From positions 682,001 to 746,000 of the forward strand of contig NC_085852.1 in NCBI RefSeq assembly GCF_020906515.1: DNA of 64,000 bases. The letters are read 5' to 3'. The notes beneath the pieces were generated by a model, which was not told the origin of the DNA, did no database searches, and saw only the letters and a program-made list of their open reading frames with translations. Shown here in pieces: positions 46,434 through 55,974 of this stretch. A program made the translations under genes and the position numbers. Each line of letters opens with the position of its first letter. The first letter of the stretch is position 1. This DNA comes from Vanrija pseudolonga (taxonomy: Eukaryota; Basidiomycota; Tremellomycetes; Trichosporonales; Trichosporonaceae).

Positions 46434-46528
46434 TGCGCAGTGAAGATAAAACATATACCATACTTTACCTCATTCGTAACCCGCTTCGGCGGCGATTGAC
46501 GAGACACTTTCAGCCTTGACTGAGCGCA
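46434..46528 (+). ncRNA. snR41: C/D box snoRNA, snR41-like (18S Gm1126 guide)
   Basis: Intronic C/D snoRNA of about 95 nt. The terminal stem is TGCGC (46434-46438) with GCGCA (46524-46528). Box C is GTGAAGA (46440-46446) and box D is CTGA (46520-46523). A CCGC-TTCG-GCGG hairpin (46481-46492) lies between the internal boxes, and TGACGAG (46498-46504) can serve as box C'. The guide TTTCAGCCTTG (46508-46518) is perfectly complementary over 11 bases to the conserved 18S segment CAAGGCTGAAA. Counting five nucleotides from box D places the methyl group on the first G of CAAGG, which by my count from U1191 is yeast G1126, the known snR41 target (human Gm1328/SNORD32 region). A second element, ACCATACT (46457-46464), is complementary to AGTATGGT just upstream in 18S. 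The rRNA sequence is from memory. Confidence 0.85.
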
Positions 46529-46672
46529 AACACTCTCCCTTTCTTTATGAAGAGAGACAAAAGCTGACGCTTTAGCATTAGACGTCAACGAGAGTGGACA
46601 ACGGGCCACGATGGCGGCAACTCACTCCCTACTGGTAAGTCTAGCCACCCCCTTCCCCCTCCCCCTCTCTCC

Positions 46673-46788
46673 GTGATGAAATCTATCGATGGGCGGACAG
46701 CATCCAAATCCCATGCGGCTTCGGCTGCTAAACGTCCCGTGTACAAAAGTGGACGGGGAAGAGGACTTGGTGATTCATCGTTTTCTGA
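46673..46788 (+). ncRNA. Possible second C/D box snoRNA in intron 3
   Basis: A perfect box C (GTGATGA, 46673-46679) and a box D-like CTGA (46785-46788) are 116 nt apart inside intron 3 of the host gene. A GGCTTCGGC hairpin sequence lies between. I found no closing terminal stem and no rRNA complement next to box D, so the call rests on box sequence and context only. Confidence 0.35.
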
Positions 46789-47026
46789 TCCTCCTACCTG
46801 GCTGCTTGTGCTTTGAGGCGTGGGCTGACATGTTAAGACCAGTGTTGTGTTGCGTGTATAATTTCATAGTCTGGCAATGTACGATGTGTGTATGATTGGG
46901 TCTGCCGTTCCAAGATGTGTTGCGAACGTTGGCTTGGGTGCCAGTCTGCGAACGGCAGCAGGGCATTGCGATGGCGATTGAGCGATCGCCCAGATGACAG
47001 CTCGAGCGCCACGACGTCGCGCAGGT

Positions 47027-47810
47027 TTACTGGTCGACCACAAAGTCCTGCACCATCTTCTGGTGGGGAGCTGCGATGGTTAGTCGGTGCAAGACGTCGC
47101 ACGCGGCACGCGACACCACGCCGCCGTGACGTACTTCCATCCTCGTCGAACTCGTCGCCTACGGGTGTGTAGCCCAGCTTGGCGTAGAATGGCTTGACGG
47201 GGACCTGGAGTGTGAGCGGGGTTGCTGTCGTGCCGCGCGACGGCCCAGCCACGCTGCGCATGCAGTCCGCGCTGTCGCCCAACTCACCTGCGAGTGGATC
47301 TTGATCTGCACGCGCTTCTTGCCATCAGCACCGACCTTGACCTGCCCGGTCATCTCGTCGGGGTGGGACACGACGTAGCCCTCCAGCGCGTTGACGAGCT
47401 GCTTGCCCAGCCCGTACTTCCTGTAGTCCTTCAGCACGGCGAGGCGCGTGAGCTTCGCCTTGGCGGGGATCAGGCGGACGGTGCCGACGGGCTTGGGCGG
47501 GGCGACCGAGGTGTCCGAGACGAGGAACGAGACGTGGTCGCCAGAGTTGTCATGCCTGGGGTCAGCGGCACCCGTGCAAGCCGTTCTCCCTCACTCGTCG
47601 ATCTCGTCGTCCATCGAGTATTTCTGCGGTCAGCGTCGTCTCGGTCAGTCAGCACAGCGCACCTGCTCGTCGATAAACACTGCGACTGGTCAGCACGACG
47701 CCAACGCCCCAGCGCCCGCCGCACCCACCCTCGATGCGGACCCGCACACACGCGTCAATGTCCGCCTTGGACTTGGCGACGGCAAGGGCAAAGGTCGGCG
47801 CGGCGGTCAT
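47027..47810 (-). CDS. GNAT family N-acetyltransferase
   Basis: Acetyl-CoA-dependent acetyltransferase of unknown substrate. The start is the ATG at 47810-47808 (MTAAPTFALAVAKSKADID). Several short introns join ACVRVRIE, VFIDEQ, KYSMDDEIDE, HDNSGDHVSFLVSDTS and the main exon. The GNAT fold is shown by KPVGTVRLIP (beta strand 4), LTRLAVLKDYRKYGLGKQLV, containing motif A R-x-x-G-x-G for acetyl-CoA binding, then LEGYVVSHPDE and PVKPFYAKLGYTPVGDEF, the motif B helix-strand with the usual FY-x-K-x-G-Y. The C-terminus is HQKMVQDFVVDQ with stop at 47027. The VFIDEQ start and overall plan resemble small ElaA/YjcF-type acetyltransferases. It is about 150-160 residues long and appears complete. Confidence 0.88.
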
Positions 47811-49217
47811 TGTTCGTCGCGGTGAGATGGGAGCGGGGTCAAGGCAGGTAGGTAGATGGACGACTCGAAAGTCCTACTGGAGTGGGGGGTGGGGGTTGGG
47901 CCGAGCAAAGTGGAGGTTGGCCGAAGCCAAGACAGGGATGTAGCCGAGCCGGATGTGGCACTCGGTTCATCGAGTGCGGTGGCCAGCGTTGGGCAGCACA
48001 TGTCGGGTGAAACGACGCATTTGGGGCTTGGGAAACACGACTCACGGCTAGTCGGGCTGCATATCTTGTTTCTGCTGCTTGAGAGGTTGGTAGGAAGGGA
48101 AGAAGGGTAGAAGATAACGCAGCAGCGTCGCTGTCACTGACACCGCCCGCCCACACACACACAACACACAGAACACACACAATACCCAGCAAACACAAAA
48201 GGAGACCGACCCTACCCCCCGAACCCGTCGCCTGACCCCTCAGGACCGGATTCTACGCGGACTCGAACCGCGAACCTGTGGCCAGAGACCAGCAGGCCTT
48301 CGACACCCGCCACGAGGGCGGGTGTGTGCTCGAGTCCGGCTGGGGTCGCTATCTGGAGGGCGCCATACCGCCGCGTCCTCGTGCCGGCAACCTCGGTATC
48401 CGACGCCCGGTGTCCGACGCCCGGTAACAGTCACTAGCGGCACAGGACTAGTCACTCGGTACAACGACGAGGGGGGGAGAGGCCGCAGCGGTGACACTCC
48501 CGCTCACGAGGCACAGCCACTACCGCCGGTCGGTCGGCGCCAAACCCCTCTGCTGTCGACGAGACGTGCGTCACCACGCAAGACTGCGCTGGGGCACTCG
48601 ACTGTGGGAAAGTACCGACGGCACCTGCGTAGAGTCTCTGCGAACAACGAGGAACGAGGGCCGGCCGACACGCGGTCTGTGCGGCGCCCGGGCCACGCTG
48701 TGGCGTTGAGATTGGTGCCACGATGCCACGGCGGCAGCCGTCCTCTGCGCGGCGGGCGAGCTCTCGATCGCTCCCTCGCAGCACAGACCGGGCGCCACGA
48801 CACCCGAGTGACTGTCAATCAGAGTGCGCAGCCCCGTCTGCCAGTTATGGCTAATGCGCATAACAGCCAATGTGGCGGCGGGTCCGAGCACGGGCAAGCG
48901 GCGGAGGCGGCGTGCGGCGCTGGCTCGCTCGCTCGCTCGCACGCAAGCCGCGGAGCTCAACCTCGACAGTCTATGCAGCGCGAGGACGGACCTCGACGCC
49001 GCCGCCCACACCGCGCTCACGCCGAATGTGACTAAAAGTTGGCAGACCTGATGCAGTTTTGGTCCGCCCTGTCCGCCGGGGCCTCGGAGGCGTCATGGGG
49101 GTCAAGGCAGGCGGTACCCAGCCAGCTGCTCCTTGACCTGACCTGGCTGACCTGGCTGAACAGCGCCGTTGTTGCACACCTCACTTTCTCCCAACACCCA
49201 TAACCACGACCACGACC
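47811..49217. promoter_or_regulatory. Intergenic region GNAT gene / carbonic anhydrase gene
   Basis: A 1.4-kb divergent spacer. It contains an A/C-rich run around 48150-48190, a tRNA-like structured patch near 48250-48335 and GC-rich sequence with small frames that show no family features. No convincing gene was recognised. Confidence 0.4.
48195..48335 (-). other. tRNA-like / Pol III-type element candidate
   Basis: On the minus strand a perfect B-box-like GGTTCGAGTCC sits in a T-arm hairpin (CGCGG and CCGCG around a 7-base TTCGAGT loop, about 48257-48273). Upstream lie a hairpin of about 7 bp with a 7-base loop and an A-box-like TGGCGGGTGTCG followed by AAGGC. A TTTT run follows about 45-50 bases downstream. 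The acceptor stem does not close properly, so a working tRNA is unlikely. It may be a tRNA relic or chance. Confidence 0.25.
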
Positions 49218-50244
49218 ATGCCGTACCGCAACGCGACCGAGCAGCACGAGTCGACCAAGCACCCCGAGCTGGTACGCTGTGCCGTGCCGACGCAGCTGAC
49301 GACGGCAGAAAGCGCTCATCGAAAACAACCTCCGCTGGGCCGACCATGTGAACAGGGTTGACCCGGAGTGCGTGGCCTCGGCGTCGACGTAGAAACCGAG
49401 TTCTGACAACCTTGCAGATTCTTCCCGCGTCACTACCGCGGCCAGCGGCCCGAGATCCTCTGGATCGGATGTGGGTGCACTGGAGATGGCGAGGGGCTAG
49501 CAGCTGACTAGACGACGCACACAGGCTCCGACGCCCGCGTGCCCGAGACGACGATCATGGGCGCCAACCCGGGCGACATTTTCGTGCACCGCGGTATTGC
49601 CAAGTGGGTGTGGGGTGGGGGGAGTGGAGCGCGCAGCAGGCAGACTGACCCCCGCGCCAGCCTCTACACGCCGCAGGACGACTCGCTCAACGCCGTCATG
49701 CTGATCGCGCTCATCAACTTCAAAGTCAAGCACATTGTGGTTGCGGTGAGCGCAGGTCCTTCCTTCCCCAGCCACGAGCTCGCGCGCTGACGCGCGCTCG
49801 CTCGCAGGGCCACTCCAACTGCGTCGGCTGCCAGACCGCCCTCCGCGCGTCCATGCTGCCGCCGACGCCCGAGACGCAGGCGATCCAGCGCTACCTCCGC
49901 CCGCTGACGGCGCTCGCGCGCGCCATGCGCACCGAGGACGGGCCGCCCAGCCTCGACCTGCTCGTCGAGGAGAACGTCGCGCAGCAGGTACGCAACGTCC
50001 TCGCGTCCGACGTCGTCGCCGCCGACTGGAAGCGCCGCGGCGCCGACGGCGTGCATGTCCATGGCTGGGTGTACCAGCTCGAGAATGTAAGGGGGAGGGA
50101 GCAGGGGCATGGAGCGCAGCTCCATGGCCATGAACGCCAGCACCACGCTCACACCACCCCCAGGGAACCGTCCGCGACCTCGGTATCTCACAAGGCCCGC
50201 CCGGCTCGGTGCCCGGCGTCCGCGCTGCCGACCTCTGGCGCTGA
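49218..50244 (+). CDS. NCE103: Beta-class carbonic anhydrase
   Basis: Zinc enzyme converting CO2 to bicarbonate, important for bicarbonate-dependent metabolism and CO2 sensing in basidiomycete yeasts. Seven exons: 49218-49271, 49309-49367, 49418-49470, 49525-49603, 49661-49745, 49808-50086 and 50164-50244, about 229 residues. The zinc and proton-relay motifs are intact after splicing: CSDARVPE (split by the third intron inside the Cys codon, supplying Cys and the Asp-Arg dyad) and GHSNCVGC (His and Cys ligands). Other family segments are NPGDIFVHRGIANL, DDSLNAVMLIALINFKVKH and VHGWVYQLENGTVRDLGI. The short N-terminus lacks an obvious targeting signal. All six introns are short and phase-consistent, giving high confidence in the joined model. 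Confidence 0.95.
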
Positions 50245-51525
50245 GCTCGACGCTGTGCCACAACGACGACAGAGCCTCTGGCCCCAACCCCTCAACCCCT
50301 CGACGACTCGACGACTCAACTTTTGGGCGCTGCACCGTGCCCCAACGCACATGGCAGCAAGTGTACATTGCGATTATTCATAACTATGCAAAACCCTCAG
50401 TGTCTTTTGTCGCCCCTCGCTTCGCAGCGTTTAGCAGCCCCGGTGTCACCCGGGACCTGGCACTGCTGGCTGGCGCTGAAGAAATTCAAGCATCATTGGG
50501 TTGTAGCCATGCGCGCGGAGCGCGTGTGGCGATGTGTAGGTGAGAGATAGATGGGATAGAAGGGAGGGGGAAGGGGAAGAAGAGGAGGAAGAAGGCGTGG
50601 GCGTCTATCGTCGTTCGGCACCGCCAGGCAGTGCTTCGCCAACGCCGCGCACCACCGACTGCGTCGGCGGTGCTCACGCACGCCCCTCCCATCACCCCCT
50701 GGCGCGGGGCCGTCCGGCGGCGCCAGGAGCGGAAGAAAGGGGGACAAGCTCCAGAGTAAGCCCCATCGAGTAACCCCAGCAGCTGGGCGATCGTTCGCGC
50801 AGGACCGGGGCAACCGCATGACTCTTCCTATGAGCGCGCTTGGTCGTCGTCCGCGTTGCGTGCCCTTTGTCCCGTGGTGCGCGGCGGCTCGTATCTTCGC
50901 CGGCCGCGCGGGGTCGGGGCGCGCAGCCGCGCCGTCGTCGCGCGGGGCGGAGGTCGGGCTTTGCTTACAGCAAAGCAAAACGCCGACACGTCGCGCCCCG
51001 GCGAGACTGTGCCAGGCCCGCACCTGCGCCGTAGCTTGAAGACGCGTGCTCTCCACCTGCGGAGACCTGGCGGCGCGGCCCGCGGAGCGCGAGGCTCCGG
51101 GGACTTTACCCACAGCTAGCTTGGCGGACGGGCCGCCATTCGTGTGCTGCGATAGCGGTTCGTGGAACTTGTGAGGTGAGGAGAGATGTCGTGTTGAACT
51201 TTTGCGGCGAGGGTTGGTGCGAGCGCCGCCAGGCTGGCTGGTTGTGGCTGGTCACGTGCGGGTTTACGGTAATAGTCCCGCGAGTGGCATGGCGAGCTCG
51301 ACGAATGCCTGATGCGGGCGCCGAGGTGAACGACGATGGAGCTCACCCTCATGCATGCATGCGTCTGAGATGCACAGGGCTGGGCCCGCCCACACCCACG
51401 GCCAACGAATCATGCATCACAGCATTTGCACAAGCTACAAGATGAGGCGAACGAGACAACCACCGGGCAGGAACAGCCCCTATCGATGTACCACTCTACC
51501 GCGAACCCGCACGCTCTGCGCGCCG
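50245..51525. other. Intergenic region without recognised gene
   Basis: About 1.3 kb between convergent genes. Frames in the GC-rich part (50500-51110) have compositions and lengths expected by chance and no family motifs. I see no RNA gene here. Confidence 0.4.
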
Positions 51526-52466
51526 TTAGAGCTCCGTCTTGGGCTCCTTGGGCGTGCCGTCGGCGTTCTTCTTCTCAAGCGACTCCTCAATCTTGTCAAA
51601 CACGCGGTCGACAACGTACTCGACCTGGGGGTGGGGTGGTCAGCTGATGCTCAAGACCGGGCTAGCTTGTGTTCCACTCACAGGGTGGTCGAAGAGGTAG
51701 GGCAAGGCCGGGACAATGGAAATGCCGACGGCAGTCGGGCCCCAGCGCTTGAGCGTCACGCTGGAGCTGTTCTTGACGGCCCTGCCGGCGTAGCGGACGG
51801 CCGTGTGGATGGTGAAGGCCGGGAGGGCCATGGATGCGACACTCTGGAAGACGGAGCGCTTGACGGCCACGAGACCGAGACGCGTCGGCTCGGAGAAGTT
51901 GGCCGCCTCGAGCGGCGTCGGGCCCTGCTCCTTGGCCTTGTACGTCGTCCACGAGACATCGCCGATGAGGTAGGCCCACGAGACGCCGTACGCGGCCGTC
52001 ACTGGCGGCGCGTCAGCCCGCTGTCGTCATCACGCATGCCGAGCCAACAGAACAGGCTGCGGCGGCACAGGGTACTCACCGACCCAGGGAGGGACGACAG
52101 GGCGGAAGGCCTCTCCGACATCACTGGCTGGAGCAAGTCAGTGAATGCAGCGGAACGACAACGCACTGTAGGCCGTGTAGCGCGAGCCGGCGCGCACAAT
52201 GTCTCGTATCCGGCGAAGGTATGCAGCTGGGGTCGGTCGTCAGCAGCTGCACATGTACGTTTGGCAGCAAGAACGTACCATAACGGACGCTCGAGTCGGT
52301 GGAATCGGCTGTGCGTGTGTGAGTAAAAGCAACAACAACGCCTCAAGCGCGGCGCCTCACCGTCATCCTTGACGAGGGTGTTCACCTGCGTCTCGGCCGC
52401 CTTTTCGACCTTCTGTGCGGCCTGCTCGACCTGCTTGACGGGGGTGGGGGTGGAGTTGCTGGACAT
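51526..52466 (-). CDS. MTFP1: Mitochondrial fission process protein 1 (MTFP1/MTP18) homologue
   Basis: Probable inner mitochondrial membrane protein linked in animals to fission and inner-membrane integrity. The start is the ATG at 52466-52464 (MSSNSTPTPVKQVEQAAQKV). Small exons joined across short introns give a Lys/Gln-rich N-terminal helix, VRYAYLRRIRDIVRAG, then the MTP18 core: YSSDVGEAFRPVVPPWVV, AAYGVSWAYLIGDVSWTTYK, AVKRSVFQSVASMALPAFTI, HTAVRYAGRAVK, KRWGPTAVGISIVPALPYLF and DHPVEYVVDRVFD. The C-terminus ends GTPKEPKTEL at 51526. The pairing of R-x-VGEAFR-x-VP with the ALPAFTIH and GIS-x-VPALPYLFDHPV segments is characteristic of this family. A clean presequence is not obvious. Confidence 0.88.
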
Positions 52467-52895
52467 TGAGTGTGATGTGATGCGATGCGATGCAGTGAGA
52501 AAAAGAGAAAGAGCTCGGATTGCATCTCGCGTAGTTATCTCTCTCTCCCCTTCTGCCTTTCCCGGCGGCCGTTGCGTCGGTGACGACGGGTGTGATGGCC
52601 TCTGCAGTGGGGCCGAGGTGCCGCGTACAAAACGGCTGGCTGGAACCATGACGAAAGTGCAATTGCGATCGGCAGGAGTTCGTCCACGTGTTTTTGTGGG
52701 AGGCGGAAATAGAAAATCGCCAAGCCGGAGATTGGAATTACTCCGTCGACATGTCTTGAGTCCTATTGCACTGCCTCCGGTTGTTGCTAATTGTCATTAC
52801 GGGCAAAATCCTAATTAGCCGCAAGGCTGTGAAACCGCCATGATAAGGTGATCGTCAGCCAAAGTCGACGGAGCCGGGAGATTGCACTCTCTCTG

Positions 52896-52935
52896 CATTG
52901 CCTTGCCTTGCCTTGCCTTGCTTCGCCTTGCTTGG
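52896..52935 (+). repeat. CCTTG pentanucleotide repeat
   Basis: Four perfect CCTTG units (52901-52920) with decayed copies on both sides are read directly. Confidence 0.85.
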
Positions 52936-53514
52936 CCTCTCTGTCCTTGGACGAATTCCCTCGGAAACGAACGGTGCATGGCAACAAGGGTGGTCATGCT
53001 CTGTTCCGCTACCGGATGCCTGGCCCAATGACTGTTGGACCCTGGGGCCCTTAGACCACTTTTGCCCGCCCTGGGCTTCTGCGCGTGGGCCAGCGAGCGC
53101 ACCAGCAGCGCACCAGTGCACCAGCGCGTCGCGGCCACTCGTCCCCCCTCGAATCCCTCATTCCCCCCTCGACCCCGCGACCCCAAACGCGACCACCATG
53201 GCAACCGCAACAGAGTGATGCTTTCCAAACAACGGGATGGGTCGTGTTGGGTTCCGGCCTCGACGCCACACCCAGCCTTATGCTCTGCATTGGATCTGCA
53301 TCTGGCTTTCTTGCTCGCTGGCCAAGGACAAAGCTGCTCTGTCCAGACAAGGATGAAGCAAGTAGATGAACATTGCGACAGAAGATGCTATTCAACCGTT
53401 GTCGCCAATCCCTCGCCGCAAGCGCCGCGCCGCCCGCAGACGCCACCCTTTAGACCACCTGACTTTGTCCGCACGCGCGCTGCTCTGCGGCCAAAGTTGG
53501 GAGCCGGGCCGGCA

Positions 53515-53546
53515 GAGCCACTGAGCCACTGAGCCACTGAGCCACT
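53515..53546 (+). repeat. GAGCCACT octamer tandem repeat
   Basis: Four perfect copies of GAGCCACT in tandem, followed by a diverged GGAGCACT. Confidence 0.9.
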
Positions 53547-54669
53547 GGAGCACTGCTGCTGCAGAGCCACCACCATTGTAGAGTGAGCGCCGCTCAGGTC
53601 TTCAGCGCATTTTCGTCGTCGTCGTAGCGGCGTTGCCCCTTTGGGCCCAAAGCCCAGTGACCCACCGCCAGTGGCAACCCCCCAGTGTCACTCGACCTCT
53701 CCGCCAGTGCCTGCATGCCTGCCTGCATTCACCGCCCCCCTTTACATGCTATGTACTGCTCGATGCATAGACGCTCACCACCTCCATATCCACATACAAT
53801 CTCGCCTTCGAGTAGTTGCTGTTCGCCCAACTCGACATCTGCAACCACTCTTGTTCAACTCTTCGACTTGGAATCTTCTCTTGGCTCGTAAAGGGGAACC
53901 AAACATGAGTGGTGAGTTTAGACTCCTGTGTACGCGTCGTGGTCGTCAACGACATCGTCTATCCTTGGCCCTTGGCACACCCCAAGTTTTCCCCCCCCAT
54001 CGCGTGCACACAAACTCTCTGCCCAGAGTACCGAGACAACAGTCCAGTCCCTGGCGCGAGCATAATATCCTATGCTCCCCCCTCTGCCTCTGCATGCAGT
54101 ATCGGGCCCATCCTATTCGCATTCACGCTTGCCTTGTTTTTTTCCTGTTCTACGCTGCCAGTGACTGCGGGCGAAACCCTTTGGATGATCCGTTTCCTGC
54201 CCAGCGGGACGAACGAGTCGTTCCCGTCCGCGTATTAGCCCACAAAGCCCCTAAAACACACTTGGTGGTATCACTGTAGTCACTCTGGTGCTCGCTCGTT
54301 TGTCACTGTTTCCATCGCGCGCGTCCATCCCTTTGCTATCGTGATCTAGAGAGTCGGGGGTCATTCATTGTCCCAACTCTCTGAACACTGTTGCATTGAC
54401 GACGACGACTTTACGCACAACCCTCATCTCTCCCTCCCAGTCGACCACAGACCTCGTTTGGTCCGGAACCTCGCTGACAAGTTTGGTTACTCTCAACTCG
54501 CGACATTTGCCCCTCGTTACCTATCCTCGCTCCCCCTCGTCCCCTCTGTCTCCCCTTGGTGAAATCACCCCACGCGACGGACAACACGACTCTTGCGCAA
54601 CGATAACTACTACTTGGGCAACGCCCTCGACTCGACCTCCTCTCCTCTCCTCTCCATCCACATCGAACC

Positions 54670-55974
54670 ATGTCATCGCCAAATTCCGCCGACCCGGTCG
54701 ACACAACCACAGCCCAGGACAGCAGCTCTGGAGGCGTGACCAGCAGCCCGACAGTCGAGCCCACCACGTCCCCGTCCAACTCGCCCACTCACGACTCTAC
54801 AACCACTACGCCCTCCCAGCCCCCAAGCTCGAGCACCACAACCACAGAGCACTCTACTACTACTACCACTACCGAGCCCCCCTCGAGCACCACCACCACC
54901 TCAAACCCTCCTACCACAACCTCGGCCACACCCACCACCACCTCCAACATCCCTACCACCACCCCATCCAGCGCCGTTACGACGTCCGCTTCTCCGTCCC
55001 AGGCTCCCCCATCACAATCGACTTCGACTCTTGTTGTCCCTCCGTCCACGACGAGCCACGCCTCGCCCACGACCATCCCGACTCAGATTGTCACGACCGA
55101 CTCGGCTGGTCGCTCGGTTACGGCGTCCGCTTCCCTGGTCCTCTCGACCGATGCTAACGGAAACATTATCACCGTGACGCAGTATGTGCCCACGACTCAC
55201 GCTCCGGGTACCGAGTCGTCGCACGGCGCCTCCAACTTCTTTGACAACACTGGTGCTGTGGCCGGTGTCTTTGTTGTCATCGGTCTCGTGGTGACGGCAA
55301 TTATTGTCACATTCACGTTCATCATGCTGCGTCGCCGCCGCCGCCAGCGTCTCGACCGTGATGTTGCCGCCGCCGCTGCTGCGGCTGCGGCTGCCTCGCA
55401 CTCTCGCTTCGACGAGGAGGACGACCAGCCGAGCATGACCCAGTATGGAGGTTACTACACTGCCACCAACAGCGGTCACTCGGTCGACCAGCAGCAGGGC
55501 AACCTGCACCACGGTTACGACTACGAGGACCCCTCTGGCGGCTATGACCCGTACGCCGCGCACCTTGTCGACGTGCCCCCTATTGGTGACCGTTCGTCGA
55601 CTGCCACTGCTCCCGGTCTTGCTGGATTCGGCGCCACTTCGGCCACGTCCAACTACTACAACGGCCACCCGCACGACGTCGACTACTCGCAGGGTGACTA
55701 TGGCCACACATATGGCGACCCGCAGTACGACGTTGCGCACCAGTACGCCGCGCCAATGCAGGGTCTTGCGCCTGTTGCCGAGATGTCGGCAGAGGGCCAC
55801 TCGGACCACCAGCACCAGCAGCAAAACTACTACAACAGCTATGCCTACAACGATGACCCGTACGAAGGCTACGCTGCGCCTGGTGGTGCGCTCCCTCGCC
55901 AGGACAGCTCTGGCAGCGTCGGCTCTCACGGCGATCACCACGGCGGCCGGGACCTGACTGTCACAAACGCGTAA
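54670..55974 (+). CDS. Ser/Thr-rich mucin-like single-span membrane protein
   Basis: Likely cell-surface protein with a heavily O-glycosylatable ectodomain; function unknown. The start is the ATG at 54670, in a good context (GAACCATG). Residues 1-190 are Ser/Thr/Pro-rich with poly-Thr runs, ending TDANGNIITVTQYVPTTHAP. One transmembrane helix follows at about 193-218 (AVAGVFVVIGLVVTAIIVTF), then a stop-transfer RRRRRQR. The cytosolic half of about 215 residues is rich in Tyr, Asp, Gly, Gln and His, with a poly-Ala patch. The overall plan resembles Wsc/Mid2/Msb2-type wall-stress sensors. However, no N-terminal signal peptide is visible and no WSC or other domain was seen. It is uninterrupted to the stop at 55974. 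Confidence 0.8.
   Translation: MSSPNSADPVDTTTAQDSSSGGVTSSPTVEPTTSPSNSPTHDSTTTTPSQPPSSSTTTTEHSTTTTTTEPPSSTTTTSNPPTTTSATPTTTSNIPTTTPSSAVTTSASPSQAPPSQSTSTLVVPPSTTSHASPTTIPTQIVTTDSAGRSVTASASLVLSTDANGNIITVTQYVPTTHAPGTESSHGASNFFDNTGAVAGVFVVIGLVVTAIIVTFTFIMLRRRRRQRLDRDVAAAAAAAAAASHSRFDEEDDQPSMTQYGGYYTATNSGHSVDQQQGNLHHGYDYEDPSGGYDPYAAHLVDVPPIGDRSSTATAPGLAGFGATSATSNYYNGHPHDVDYSQGDYGHTYGDPQYDVAHQYAAPMQGLAPVAEMSAEGHSDHQHQQQNYYNSYAYNDDPYEGYAAPGGALPRQDSSGSVGSHGDHHGGRDLTVTNA

Larger units (their letters stand above)
45995..46910 (+). ncRNA. Spliced non-coding snoRNA host gene
   Basis: A transcript unit with no coding capacity is inferred from splice signals. Exons are about 45995-46079, 46339-46399 (61 nt), 46582-46634 (53 nt) and from 46838 on. 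All three introns (46080-46338, 46400-46581, 46635-46837) start with GTAAGT and end with CTGAC plus a nearby AG. They are 259, 182 and 203 nt, several times longer than the coding introns in this window. Exons are stop-rich: exon 1 has an ATG followed after two codons by TAA, and exon 2 has clustered TGA and TAG. Intron 2 holds a convincing C/D snoRNA, with weaker candidates in introns 1 and 3. Short exons carrying long, RNA-bearing introns are the known layout of snoRNA host genes. Transcript ends and strand use are inferred; the start could include another small 5' intron before 46025. Confidence 0.65.
52467..54669. promoter_or_regulatory. Large divergent intergenic region
   Basis: 2.2 kb between MTFP1 (minus) and the membrane-protein gene (plus). 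It contains two short tandem repeats, C/T-rich leader-like sequence from about 53640 to 54660, and a short ATG-initiated stub directly followed by GTGAGT (53905-53917) that may be part of a spliced leader. No complete gene was recognised. Confidence 0.4.

Noticed and set aside
50493-51113. Possible gene in the GC-rich stretch after the carbonic anhydrase
   Set aside because: Arg/Ala/Pro-rich composition with no motif and no splice-consistent continuation; best treated as non-coding.
52896-52935. CCTTG repeat as a telomere or centromere sign
   Set aside because: Only four units and flanked by ordinary unique sequence; it is a simple microsatellite.
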